Positions 48,998 through 58,418 of a stretch of 64,000 nucleotides of DNA are shown here, one piece after another. A program made the translations under genes and the position numbers. The notes beneath the pieces were generated by a model. The model ran no database searches. It saw only the letters and a program-made list of their open reading frames with translations, and was not told the DNA's origin. Within the stretch, counting starts at the first letter, position 1. Each line of letters starts with the position of its first letter. The stretch is taken from assembly GCF_001441615.1 (NCBI RefSeq), contig NZ_LAXJ01000003.1, forward strand, positions 186,001 to 250,000. The letters run 5' to 3'. Source of the DNA: Roseovarius atlanticus (GTDB lineage Bacteria; Pseudomonadota; Alphaproteobacteria; Rhodobacterales; Rhodobacteraceae).

Positions 48998-50218
48998 TCA
49001 GCGCCGATCGCGAAGGCTGTAGTAGATCAGAACGCCGATGGCCCATCCGAACAGAAGAAACAGGGCCGACAGCAGCATGATGTTCATCCGTTCTGGGAAC
49101 TGGGCGCTTTCGGCCAGGGTCGGGCGGACGTGCGGCGCCAGATAGCGGCTTTGGCGTTGTGCTTCGGCGCGCGCGGAATCGTAGGCTGCCAAAGCACTGG
49201 TGTAGGCGGCCTCGGCAAACTCGCGGTCCACGATCAGGCTTTCGTATTCGCCAACGAGATTTGCGAAAACCTCGCCGCCTTCGCTGGAACTGCCGAGACC
49301 GAGCTTGCGGCGTTCGGCCTCGATGCGCGATTCGATCACCTCGACCCGGCGTTCGGCCTGGGTGATCCTGGGATCGTTGGACTGGGTCGTGGATTGCAGC
49401 AGGTCGAGATCGATCAGAGCCTCGGCAAGTTGCTGCTGAAGGTTCACCAGCAGACCCATCTGGTTCTGCGTGTCGATCGTCGGGTCGACGATCTGCGTGC
49501 GGTTGCGAAACTCGGTCAGCGCGGTGCGTGCGGTTTTCAGCCGGTCCACCGCGACCTCGAGTTCGGCTTCGGCATAGCCGATCGCGTCCTCGCGGGCGAT
49601 GGCGGAAAGCTGGTTGATCATCTTGGTCGACTCGTCCAGCACCGCCTGGGCGATATCCCGCGCATCCTGCGGGTCGAAGGCCAGAACGCGCATATCAATC
49701 AGGCCCGCGCCGCTGTCATAGATGATCGTGACCTTGCGTTCCCAATGGTCGACAAGATCCTCGATGGTGCCTGGCGCGTCATACGCGAAGACCGGATCGC
49801 GAGACGTGGGCACCCGAGACCAGATCGCGCGAAGATCGACGGCCTGGTCGATTTCCCTGACCAGTTCCTGACTGGTAAGAAAGTCGTTCAGGATGTCGGT
49901 GTCCGAAGAGCTGCCGGAAGAAAGGTCGGTGATGCCCCCGAGCAGTTCGATGGCCGAGCTTGCCTCTTCGGTGCGGACTGAAAAGCCCAGGTGAGAGGCA
50001 TATTGGTCCGCCGCGCGCAGCCACAGATACCCCGCGACCAGCATGACCGGCACCAGCCAGCAGAGAAAAAAGCTGAGCACCAGACCAAAGTGGCGTCGCC
50101 GCGGTTTGGCCATGGCCGCGGGCGGTGGAACCTTGGAATCGCTACGGGCCTCTTCTGGTGCGGGTTGGCCGACAGGCTGAGACGGCACCAGGGCCGGTGC
50201 GGAAGGCGGGTTTGACAT
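48998..50218 (-). CDS. kpsE: Capsule export inner-membrane protein (KpsE-like)
   Basis: A 406-residue Wzz-like protein of the polysaccharide co-polymerase 3 group. Membrane segments are at about residues 47-68 (VLSFFLCWLVPVMLVAGYLW) and near the C-terminus (IMLLSALFLLFGWAIGVLIY). The periplasmic middle is a long coiled coil (AELEVAVDRLKTARTALTEF). It links the inner-membrane ABC exporter to an outer-membrane channel. A proline-rich leader comes first. It is divergent from kpsM with a 91-base gap. Confidence 0.92.
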   Translation of the reverse strand: MSNPPSAPALVPSQPVGQPAPEEARSDSKVPPPAAMAKPRRRHFGLVLSFFLCWLVPVMLVAGYLWLRAADQYASHLGFSVRTEEASSAIELLGGITDLSSGSSSDTDILNDFLTSQELVREIDQAVDLRAIWSRVPTSRDPVFAYDAPGTIEDLVDHWERKVTIIYDSGAGLIDMRVLAFDPQDARDIAQAVLDESTKMINQLSAIAREDAIGYAEAELEVAVDRLKTARTALTEFRNRTQIVDPTIDTQNQMGLLVNLQQQLAEALIDLDLLQSTTQSNDPRITQAERRVEVIESRIEAERRKLGLGSSSEGGEVFANLVGEYESLIVDREFAEAAYTSALAAYDSARAEAQRQSRYLAPHVRPTLAESAQFPERMNIMLLSALFLLFGWAIGVLIYYSLRDRR

Positions 50219-50309
50219 GTACGCTGGACTTTCCGGCCTTTAGGGATGATCTTGAACAACTGAGCCGACCATAGTCGAACTGCAAAAGCGCTGCCACCAC
50301 CTCTTTCCC

Positions 50310-51152
50310 ATGACTGACGTCAATTCGCCTTCGCCGCACGATCCTCGCCTGACCGAGGACGAAGAATCGCAACTGCGCGAGGTGCGTCTGCCGTTCGCGA
50401 CTTTCCGTTCGGTGTTTGCGCTGATGCTACGGGAAATGTCGACGTCTTACGGCCGGTCGCCGGGGGGCTACATCTGGGCCGTGATCGAGCCGGCCGCCGG
50501 GATCGGCCTGATGACGTTCATCTTTTCCGCCGGGTTTAGACACCCTCCGCTGGGCACGTCCTTTCCGCTGTTCTATGCGTGCGGTATGCTGCCATTCCTG
50601 ATGTACGGCGATCTTGCGATGAAGCTGGCGCAGGTCCTGAACTTTTCGCGCGCCTTGCTGGAATATCCGAGAGTGACCTTCGTCGACGCGTTGATCGCGC
50701 GCTTCATTCTTAATGTGATGACGCAGTTCATGGTCCACATCGTGGTCATGGCGGTGATTCTGACCTTTTTTTCCGACGATGTGTCCATCGATGTCGGCAA
50801 GGTGGCGACCGCCTATGTCATGCTTATCATATTCTCCGTTGGCGTGGGCACGCTCAACAGCTTTTTGTTCGTATCCTTCCCGGTCTGGCAAACATCCTGG
50901 GCGGTTCTGAACCGGCCGATTTTCCTGATTTCGTGCATGTTCTTTCTGTTCGAAACGGTACCAGAGCCCTACAGGAGCGTGTTGTGGTACAATCCGCTGG
51001 TCCACCCGATCGGGATGATGCGCGACGCGTTTTATCCGTATTACAACCCGACCTATGTGTCTGTGACCTATCCCATTATGCTTGGCCTGATTGGCCTACT
51101 GGTGGGCCTTTTTTTGCTGAATCGGTACCACCGGGACATCCTTGACAAATAG
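50310..51152 (+). CDS. kpsM: Polysaccharide export ABC permease (KpsM-like)
   Basis: A 280-residue ABC-2 permease with about six membrane segments (IWAVIEPAAGIGLMTFIFSA, GLIGLLVGLFLLNRY and others). LREMSTSYGRSPGGYIWAVI is the family's N-terminal block. It pairs with KpsT. Placement on the opposite strand from kpsT and kpsE suggests separate transcripts from a shared divergent region. Confidence 0.93.
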   Translation: MTDVNSPSPHDPRLTEDEESQLREVRLPFATFRSVFALMLREMSTSYGRSPGGYIWAVIEPAAGIGLMTFIFSAGFRHPPLGTSFPLFYACGMLPFLMYGDLAMKLAQVLNFSRALLEYPRVTFVDALIARFILNVMTQFMVHIVVMAVILTFFSDDVSIDVGKVATAYVMLIIFSVGVGTLNSFLFVSFPVWQTSWAVLNRPIFLISCMFFLFETVPEPYRSVLWYNPLVHPIGMMRDAFYPYYNPTYVSVTYPIMLGLIGLLVGLFLLNRYHRDILDK

Positions 51153-51233
51153 GCGCTATACTCTCTGGCTGCGGTCTTGTAGCCGTGCGGGAACAGCGCT
51201 CTGGCGCTCGCTAGCAATGTTGAAGATTGAGAT

Positions 51234-54200
51234 ATGATGAAGTTTGGAACATCCGCCCACGACATAAGATCGGCCATTCTGGTAAACCGCAATGTCTTTG
51301 TGAATTTCGAGAAGGCTCCGACCAAGCCGGTGGAGTTGGCAATGCAGTCGGCACGCGTTCCCTTCACACCATGTGAGGCGCAGGCGCTGGAAGAATATTC
51401 GTTCGTCAGCCGTGTCGAGTTGCCGACGGACTCCCTGAACCAGGCCATGCAGACCCAACCGGCCGAGACAAAGCCCGGCGAAGTGGCGGCGCTGTGGGTG
51501 AACAACCTGATGGACTGGGCGCTGCCGGGCACGCAAACGATCCAGATCATGGTCGTGCGCCGCGAGTCCCCATGCAAGATCCATATCGATCGGCCGATCA
51601 CCGTGGACGTGGAAGAGCAGGGCTTATGTTTCAATGCGCTTCTGGGCGTGCACCGGGCAACGGCGCGGCTGAAGGTGACGTTTCAGCATGTTGAAACCGG
51701 CGTGGTGTCGGAACGCAGGATCGATTTCGACCCCGCGGCCCTGGGCGGGCGGAACGCGAGCGAATATCAGGACGTCTCGATTCCGTTGCCAGCCGGCAGC
51801 GGCCGTTTCGAGATACGTCTGACGGTGAACTATTCCGATTATGTAGATGACGGAAGCGGAAGCGAACCTTTTCTCTTCCTTTCGGATGTGCATGTCGGGC
51901 CGAACCGTCGAGGGGGCGCGAGAGGCAGGCTGAATCCCGAGATGCTGGTGGGCGACAAGATACCCAGTGGTGGTGTGTGGCTGTCGGCTTACTTGCCGGC
52001 GATACCGGCGCCGGAAACCACGTTCTCGGTTAATCAGGGGGGCAAGGGTGAAAATTTTTCTCTGCCCCCCGAGGCAGAAATCAAGGTTGATGATAGCTCT
52101 GGGCATACCCTGGTGGTGTCCTGCGCCGCGCCTGCCACGCTGTCATTGTTCGTGAACGGACGCCATGACCAGCAGGTCAGCGTGCAGCATGGGCAGACGC
52201 CGCTGCGGATTTCGGAGGGATACCTGGATGGTCATACCCATCATCTGAGCTTGCGGGACGCATCGGGAACCGTGGCGTATTGGGAAAGTCAGCTGTTGAT
52301 GCCGAAGATCCTGACGCCGGCAGACGTGCTGCAACGCGAAAGCTCGGCCCCCTTCCCGGACTCGATCTTTCCGCAAACAGGGCGGCGTTTTGCTGGGTTG
52401 AAGGCGCTGTTCACGAGCGCCGCCGGAAAAGCGGAAGACAGCCTGGACATCGCACAACTCGCACATGCGTTGGAGACCGTGGAAGGCGGCTACGACAACG
52501 TCAAACTGAAGCCGCTGTCCTTTCCGAAGGTGGACAAGCCTCTGGTGTCCATCGTCATCCCGGCACACAACAAGGTCGAAGTGACATATCTGGCGTTGTG
52601 CTCCCTGTTGCTGGCGCCAAACGACGCCAGCTTCGAGGTGATCGTGGTCGATGATGCTTCGACTGATGAGACCGCGGAGCTGGAGAATATCGTCTCCGGG
52701 ATCACGGTCTTGCACAACGAGGAACCGCAACGCTTCATACGGGCCTGCAATGCGGGCGCGTCGGTGGCCAAGGGCGACTACATCGTTCTGCTGAACAACG
52801 ATGTCGAGGTGACGACCGGCTGGATCGACGAGCTTCTCGGAGCGTTCGAGCGGTTCGATTACGTCGGCCTGGCGGGGGCCAAACTACTGTATCCCGATGG
52901 CAAGCTTCAGGATGCAGGCGGCATCATCTGGGGCACGGGCAATCCGTGGAACTATGGCAACCGTCAGAACCCTAACGATCCGCGGTTCTGTTACGCACGG
53001 CAGGCCGATTACCTGTCCGGCGCGGCCATGATGGTGCCCAAGCAGATCTGGGACGAGGTCGGCGGGTTGTCGCAATACCTGGAGCCGATGTATTTTGAAG
53101 ACACAGACTTTGCCTTCAAGGTGCGCGAAGCGGGGTATACCACCTGGTTCGTGCCGTCCTCGGTGATCTACCACTACGAGGGCATGACCTCGGGCACGGA
53201 CGTGTCGAGCGGCTTCAAGCGCTTTCAGGAAGTCAACAGGCCAAAGTTCAAGCGGCGCTGGGCGAGTGACTATGCCCGGTTTGGCCGCGAAGGGCAGAGC
53301 CCGGACCTGGAAAAAGACCGCGGCATCGTCGGGCGCGTGCTGTTTATCGACTACACCACGCCTCGCCCGGATCAGGATGCGGGATCTTACGCCGCGCTCC
53401 AGGAAATTCGTCTGGTGCAGTCGCTGGGCTACAAGGTCACGTTCCTGCCCGCCAACATCGCGCATTTGGGCAAGTATACCGAGGACTTGCAGAAAATGGG
53501 CGTCGAGATGATTTACGCCCCGTTCTACATGAGCGTGCAGGAATACATCGCACGCCACGCGGCGGATTTCGATGCCTTCTACATCACGCGGTTCTACGTG
53601 GCGAAGGACGTGTTGCAGCAGATCCGTATGCTGGCGCCGCAAGCCAAGGTTCTGTTCAACAATGCCGACCTGCATTTCCTGCGAGAGATTCGCGCTGCCC
53701 GGTCGAGCGGCGACGAAGATCGGATGGAAGTCGCGCGCCAGACCAGGACAGCCGAGCTGGATATCATCAACCAGGTCGATATCGTGCTCAGCTACAACGA
53801 GATGGAACATGCCGTGATCGAAGCCTACACCGAAGGCGCGGCAAAAGTGATGCACGTGCCATGGGTCGTGAACCTACCGGAGACGATCACGCCGCTTGAG
53901 GAAAGGTCCGGTATTTCGTTCCTGGGCAGTTTCCGTCATCACCCGAACCAGGAGGGTCTGTTGTGGTTCGCGCGTGAGATCATGCCGCTTTTGGCCACGC
54001 AGCGAAAGGACCTGGGGCTGTCGATCTACGGGGCGCGGATGACTGACGAGATCATGGCGCTCAAGGGGCCGTCGATCGACCCGGTCGGCTTTGTCGCCGA
54101 CGTCGCCGATGCCTTTGACCCGCACCGCATCTTCGTGGCGCCGCTTTTGTCCGGCGCCGGTATCAAGGGCAAGGTTCTGGAAGCGCTTGCCCGGGGCACG

Positions 54201-54455
54201 CCTTGCGTTCTCACCCCGGTGGCGGCGGAGGGTATCGGTCTGCGCGATGGGCAGGAATGCTTTATCGCGCGTACGAATGAAGACTGGATCGAGGCGATCA
54301 GAAAGCTGGATAGCGACGACGAGCTTTGGCACAGGATGTCCGAGGCGGCACGCACCTACATGGCCGAAAACTATTCGTTCCGGAAAGGGCGCGTGCTTAT
54401 GCGCGAAGCATTCGAGGCGGCGGACCTGTTCCTGCCGAACGCACCGGTTCGTTGA
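51234..54455 (+). CDS. Large two-domain glycosyltransferase (GT2-GT4) with unknown N-terminus
   Basis: A 1073-residue protein. Residues about 1-430 are an unrecognised, mostly beta region, perhaps carbohydrate-binding. A GT2 domain follows (VSIVIPAHNKVEVTYLALCS, VIVVDDASTDETAELEN, LLNNDVEVTTGWIDELLGAF, MYFEDTDFAFKVREAGY). Residues about 690-1073 are a GT4 domain (GRVLFIDYTTPRPDQDAGSY, ISFLGSFRHHPNQEGLLWFA, PLLSGAGIKGKVLEALARGT). Such double enzymes can build two different linkages. It is 82 bases after kpsM on the same strand. Confidence 0.88.
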   Translation: MMKFGTSAHDIRSAILVNRNVFVNFEKAPTKPVELAMQSARVPFTPCEAQALEEYSFVSRVELPTDSLNQAMQTQPAETKPGEVAALWVNNLMDWALPGTQTIQIMVVRRESPCKIHIDRPITVDVEEQGLCFNALLGVHRATARLKVTFQHVETGVVSERRIDFDPAALGGRNASEYQDVSIPLPAGSGRFEIRLTVNYSDYVDDGSGSEPFLFLSDVHVGPNRRGGARGRLNPEMLVGDKIPSGGVWLSAYLPAIPAPETTFSVNQGGKGENFSLPPEAEIKVDDSSGHTLVVSCAAPATLSLFVNGRHDQQVSVQHGQTPLRISEGYLDGHTHHLSLRDASGTVAYWESQLLMPKILTPADVLQRESSAPFPDSIFPQTGRRFAGLKALFTSAAGKAEDSLDIAQLAHALETVEGGYDNVKLKPLSFPKVDKPLVSIVIPAHNKVEVTYLALCSLLLAPNDASFEVIVVDDASTDETAELENIVSGITVLHNEEPQRFIRACNAGASVAKGDYIVLLNNDVEVTTGWIDELLGAFERFDYVGLAGAKLLYPDGKLQDAGGIIWGTGNPWNYGNRQNPNDPRFCYARQADYLSGAAMMVPKQIWDEVGGLSQYLEPMYFEDTDFAFKVREAGYTTWFVPSSVIYHYEGMTSGTDVSSGFKRFQEVNRPKFKRRWASDYARFGREGQSPDLEKDRGIVGRVLFIDYTTPRPDQDAGSYAALQEIRLVQSLGYKVTFLPANIAHLGKYTEDLQKMGVEMIYAPFYMSVQEYIARHAADFDAFYITRFYVAKDVLQQIRMLAPQAKVLFNNADLHFLREIRAARSSGDEDRMEVARQTRTAELDIINQVDIVLSYNEMEHAVIEAYTEGAAKVMHVPWVVNLPETITPLEERSGISFLGSFRHHPNQEGLLWFAREIMPLLATQRKDLGLSIYGARMTDEIMALKGPSIDPVGFVADVADAFDPHRIFVAPLLSGAGIKGKVLEALARGTPCVLTPVAAEGIGLRDGQECFIARTNEDWIEAIRKLDSDDELWHRMSEAARTYMAENYSFRKGRVLMREAFEAADLFLPNAPVR

Positions 54456-54492
54456 ATCTCGCGTACGTCCGCTTTAGGGTCGAACGGATCTT

Positions 54493-55260
54493 TTGTCAGG
54501 GATTGGGCTGAACCGATTGCGTACGATTATCTTGCATTACCACCTCTTCAAGAACGCGGGAACGTCGCTTGACGCCGTGCTCAAGCAGAATTTCGGTAAC
54601 CGCTGGGTCACGCGGGAATTCCAGGGCCAGAACAACACGGGCCAAGTCGAGGACTGGATTCGATCAGAACCGGACGCGGTCGCGTTCTCGTCGCACACGA
54701 TGATGGGACCGTTGCCGCAGGTCGACGGCGTGCGGATCGTGTCGGTCATGCTCTTGCGCGACCCTATTGCGCGGATCAAATCGGCCTACCGGTTCGAGCG
54801 GGATCAGGATGCAGAGACATTTGGGGCCGTGCTGGCCAAGCACACGGACCTGGAGGGGTATGTAAAGGTCAGGCTGGCGATGCCCAATGACCGGCAATGC
54901 CGCAATTTTCAGACCCACCGGCTTGCGAGCCTCGCGCCCGGTCCCGAGCCGGAGTTGGAGCGTGCCAAATCGGCGCTGGAGCGCTTGACTGTCGTGGGGG
55001 CGGTCTCTGACTTCGGCGCAATGCTAAGCAGGCTTTCCGACACCATTTCAGACGCCTATCCCGATTTCGATTGGACCGAGGAACGACGTAATGTGTCCAA
55101 GGGCGGGGAGCAAAGAGGCGGGGAAGACCCGGAATTGGTTGCGCTTCTGAAAGAGGTGAACCTGGACGACCAGATGTTAATGGCTGGAATGTGCTCAAAA
55201 AAGACTAGCGGCCAAGTTGCTCGTAAGATTCCTGGCGTCAAACAGGAGTCCAAGACTTGA
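54493..55260 (+). CDS. Sulfotransferase family protein
   Basis: A 255-residue protein. HYHLFKNAGTSLDAVLKQNF is the 5'-phosphosulfate loop region near residue 20 and MLLRDPIARIKSAYRFERDQ near residue 85 the 3'-phosphate part. The C-terminus is charged. The start is a TTG at 54493; TTG at 54517 is also possible, and both have weak ribosome binding sites. Its stop overlaps the start of the next gene (TTGA), so they are coupled. Confidence 0.82.
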   Translation: MSGIGLNRLRTIILHYHLFKNAGTSLDAVLKQNFGNRWVTREFQGQNNTGQVEDWIRSEPDAVAFSSHTMMGPLPQVDGVRIVSVMLLRDPIARIKSAYRFERDQDAETFGAVLAKHTDLEGYVKVRLAMPNDRQCRNFQTHRLASLAPGPEPELERAKSALERLTVVGAVSDFGAMLSRLSDTISDAYPDFDWTEERRNVSKGGEQRGGEDPELVALLKEVNLDDQMLMAGMCSKKTSGQVARKIPGVKQESKT

Positions 55261-56588
55261 GCTCTGCGTCCGAAACGAACGATCAACAGGTTTCAAGGAC
55301 CCTTGAAGCTTTGCGCGCAGGTAACGCATGGATAAGCGATAGAGCGCTGCGCCGTTTTCAGATGAATATTGCGGAAACGGGCCGGTTCACGGTACCAGAC
55401 CCGACCACTGGCGAGGAGTGCCAAGCGGAAGCGCATTATTACTGGCCTCAGAACGGATGTCTTTATTGGTTTTCTGGAACGACTGAACCGTTCTGTGTTG
55501 TTGCAGCGTCAGTGCGATTGGGGTGTCCCGTTCTGGCATTGGTGACACTTGAAAGTGTTTATACCGTAGCCGACAGTGAAGCGTCGCCCTTGATTGCGAA
55601 GGCCCAGGAGATCTTGGGAAACAACGTCTGCCCCGATGTCAGGGTCGATACGACTGCTCGCCCGTTGGTTTTCACAGGTCACACGAACTTTGCACATCAT
55701 CTGTGGAACGAATTTCCCGGGCTTTGGCATCTCGCCCACTCGGTTTCGAACTTTGATGTTCGAATATTGCATGATCCAATGGGAAGTATCGTGGCGTTCT
55801 GCAAAGCCCACAAGATCTGCTTTGACGAGGTGGAACGAACAAACGCGGCACGAGGATGGCAGAGCCGTCCAACTTTGGTGCCTGGATCGGTTTTCTGTGA
55901 TGGAGATGTCAAAACTGAATTGATGGAGCTTATCGGTGTGCCGTTAAGTTGGTCACCTTCGCCAGAACCAAAAATCTATATGACCGTTCGCGAAAGAGGT
56001 CGGACGCTTGAAAACCAGGTAGAAGTCCTAGCGCTTATTATCAATAAAGTGCTTGATTGCCGTCCAAATGCCGTTTTCTTGCTAGATGGCTTTTCGTTGC
56101 CGCAAGATTTCGAGCGACCAATCTACGATCCGGTTCGCTTGTCCTTTGAAGAACGAATTTCTGGAGCACAGCGCCTTATCGGTCAAATATCTGAAGCGTT
56201 GCCAAAAAAACAGTGCGCTCAAATGAGAGATTTAACCGGAATGACCTTAATTGGCTCTTTACATGAGATAGCGTCGTGCCACACATATCTCTGTCATGCC
56301 GGGACAATGCAACACAAGCCTGGATGGTTCTATTCGCTTCCCGGCGTTCTGCATGGCAATCGTGCGAGCATCCGTCCTGCCAGCTTACGCTGGACGGCTT
56401 CAATGGTCGAAGGCGCAGTAGCTCCGGAAGCCGTTGCGTCAAGATTTGTGGACGACCTCGGATTTACAGGATCTCTACAGAGCAACCCTCGAAATCGGGA
56501 CTATAGTTTCAATGATCTGGAAGCGGCTGCTGAAAACATTACGGTCCAATTGATGCGGTTTTTGAATGTTGAGGCAGAAATTTCTTGA
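55257..56588 (+). CDS. Protein of unknown function, weakly GT61-like
   Basis: A 443-residue protein in AT-richer DNA. VFTGHTNFAHHLWNEFPGLW and YLCHAGTMQHKPGWFYSLPG resemble in pattern the NYxHW and GVHGAGLxN segments of GT61 enzymes, but the match is distant. No signal peptide or membrane segment is clear. The TTG start at 55257 overlaps the sulfotransferase stop. Codon use and GC content differ strongly from the neighbours, which suggests recent acquisition. I cannot assign a reaction. Confidence 0.65.
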   Translation: MSSASETNDQQVSRTLEALRAGNAWISDRALRRFQMNIAETGRFTVPDPTTGEECQAEAHYYWPQNGCLYWFSGTTEPFCVVAASVRLGCPVLALVTLESVYTVADSEASPLIAKAQEILGNNVCPDVRVDTTARPLVFTGHTNFAHHLWNEFPGLWHLAHSVSNFDVRILHDPMGSIVAFCKAHKICFDEVERTNAARGWQSRPTLVPGSVFCDGDVKTELMELIGVPLSWSPSPEPKIYMTVRERGRTLENQVEVLALIINKVLDCRPNAVFLLDGFSLPQDFERPIYDPVRLSFEERISGAQRLIGQISEALPKKQCAQMRDLTGMTLIGSLHEIASCHTYLCHAGTMQHKPGWFYSLPGVLHGNRASIRPASLRWTASMVEGAVAPEAVASRFVDDLGFTGSLQSNPRNRDYSFNDLEAAAENITVQLMRFLNVEAEIS

Positions 56589-56681
56589 ACTCACGGAAAA
56601 TTGCATCGCGACTAGGTCACTTTTGCAAACGAAGACGCGTTGAGTGCACGCAAGATAGTCTGTGGCCAACCTAATGATTGT

Positions 56682-57272
56682 TCAGAAATTAAAAAAATTC
56701 ATATCCCTACGGTAGAACTCCAAGACAAGTTTTTCGGTAGTCGGACTGCACGGGACGGTCGGTGTTGTAGATTTCAATTTGTGAACTGAGCGCGTTTGCA
56801 GTGGATTAGAAAGTGACTCGTTCAGATCTGAGGCCCAATTGGAGCCTATACCGTCCTCAAGACGAAAAATTCTCGCTCCCTCAACATAGAACTCCACTTG
56901 AGGGCGGATATGGTTATCAAAAATGAAGGGATTATCCTGATATTTTTCCAGGGTCGTTTCGATCCACATGTCCGGAGATGCTGACCCGGGATCGGAGTTA
57001 CGCATCTTATACTCACTGAGTATGCGGTCGAGCGGATGACGCACGGTCATGAATATCAACTCGAACTTTCGAAGATTGAAGCATGATTCTAAGATTTCTG
57101 CGTGGTAGTGCTGTGGTGAGCACTTCATGGTCGGCGTCATTGCAGAGTACTTGGAAAACAAGAAGTAATGTTCGTAGCCGCTAGACAAGAAACGAGCTTC
57201 AATGGAAGAGCCACCGGTCTTGGGGACGTGTACATATAGAACAGCTGCTTGGTCCCTAAAAAAAACTGGCAT
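56682..57272 (-). CDS. Sulfotransferase family protein
   Basis: A 196-residue protein in the same AT-rich island. YVHVPKTGGSSIEARFLSSG is the 5'-phosphosulfate loop near residue 13 and MTVRHPLDRILSEYKMR the 3'-phosphate region near residue 75. It resembles galactose- or heparan-type sulfotransferases in pattern. It is shorter than most relatives, yet both binding motifs are present. Sequence composition differs from the neighbours. Confidence 0.82.
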   Translation of the reverse strand: MPVFFRDQAAVLYVHVPKTGGSSIEARFLSSGYEHYFLFSKYSAMTPTMKCSPQHYHAEILESCFNLRKFELIFMTVRHPLDRILSEYKMRNSDPGSASPDMWIETTLEKYQDNPFIFDNHIRPQVEFYVEGARIFRLEDGIGSNWASDLNESLSNPLQTRSVHKLKSTTPTVPCSPTTEKLVLEFYRRDMNFFNF

Positions 57273-57483
57273 TCATTAGACCTGTTTGTAGTTTTGGATG
57301 TTTAATCTTCGCTGAAGCAAGCCAGCCTAATGTGCCGCAAGGCCAGATCGACCTGTGATACGATTTCCAGCGCCGATCGTCAGTAAGCTGGTTATTGGAG
57401 GTATAACTTCAATTTTGCGCGTTCGACAATTGAGGGATGTCGGATTTTGTACCATGCGATGCGGGTGCTGCATCAGGTTAGAG

Positions 57484-58350
57484 CTACGGCTCTTGCCACT
57501 TTGCCGGCAACTTGAACCCTTCCGCCTCGATCTCGCGCTTGATCCGATCGATATCATCCGCGAACAGTCTGGGAAAATAATCTGGCATAGGATGGCTGAC
57601 GCTTTCGGTGAAGCGGCGTTCGAGCAAGGGCTGGGGATAGTTGAAATGCGTGATTCCCAGGAAATCCTCGATTGACGCCAGCGTGCCGCGCTGGTCGGCG
57701 TGCAGGTCTTCGTAGAAGATGACCTTGCGCTGATCCGGTTTCAGACCCTCGCGCATTCGGCGCAGCACCGCGCCGTATTCGGCATTGTTCCAGATATGCG
57801 GTGTCCGCACGAAATTTTCGAACTCTCTTGGTCCCCATTCTTCAAGGTGGTGCAGGCCGCCCGTCATCTGCAGGTGAAACTTCGTATGGCTCCAGAGCCG
57901 TTTGACGGGATGGCGCATAGTGTACAGCACGCGCAACTGTTCGCAGCTGTCGGCGATCTGGGGCCATGCCTCGGCCGGGACGAAAGAGTGCAGATTGGAA
58001 AAGTCGCAGGCCCATTCCTGCGTATCGCGCAGATCAAAGAGGTTGCGGTACCAGAAATCATCGACGGGACGTTGAAGGTAGTTCGCCACCCAGTGCAGGT
58101 TGCCACGAATCCGGTCGATATTCGCCCGCTCGGGATCGAAGCGGAACAGGTAACGGTCCTTTGCCGTCTGAAGCCTGCGCCGTTCGCTGAGGTGCCGGCC
58201 ATTCACGTACTTGTGGTAAAAGTAGTGAATTTCCTTCTCGAGCGTGAAATGAAGAGCGGGGTTGCGTTCCAACACGGCAAAAAGCCATGTGGTGCCGGCC
58301 TTCATCGCGCCAATGCTCAGGAAGAGCTTGCCGAAGATCTTTTCGTTCAT
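57484..58350 (-). CDS. Sulfotransferase
   Basis: A 288-residue cytoplasmic sulfotransferase. LFLSIGAMKAGTTWLFAVLE near residue 10 is the 5'-phosphosulfate loop. YTMRHPVKRLWSHTKFHLQM near residue 145 has the 3'-phosphate arginine and serine. YFPRLFADDIDRIKREIEAE lies at the C-terminus. It has the high-GC composition of the region, unlike the two genes before it. The 211-base gap upstream holds no gene I can see. The acceptor is probably the surface polysaccharide. Confidence 0.9.
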   Translation of the reverse strand: MNEKIFGKLFLSIGAMKAGTTWLFAVLERNPALHFTLEKEIHYFYHKYVNGRHLSERRRLQTAKDRYLFRFDPERANIDRIRGNLHWVANYLQRPVDDFWYRNLFDLRDTQEWACDFSNLHSFVPAEAWPQIADSCEQLRVLYTMRHPVKRLWSHTKFHLQMTGGLHHLEEWGPREFENFVRTPHIWNNAEYGAVLRRMREGLKPDQRKVIFYEDLHADQRGTLASIEDFLGITHFNYPQPLLERRFTESVSHPMPDYFPRLFADDIDRIKREIEAEGFKLPAKWQEP

Positions 58351-58378
58351 CGTGCGAAAGGTCCCTTAGGAGTATCCG

Positions 58379-58403
58379 CCCGGCGTATATCGACTACGCC
58401 GGG
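58379..58403 (-). terminator. Hairpin after the RTX gene, possible terminator
   Basis: Perfect 9-base arms CCCGGCGTA (58379-58387) and TACGCCGGG (58395-58403) lie between the RTX gene and the sulfotransferase on the same strand. No T-run follows, so it may be a weak terminator or processing site. Confidence 0.5.
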
Positions 58404-58418
58404 AGGTAAAGGGGCCGA

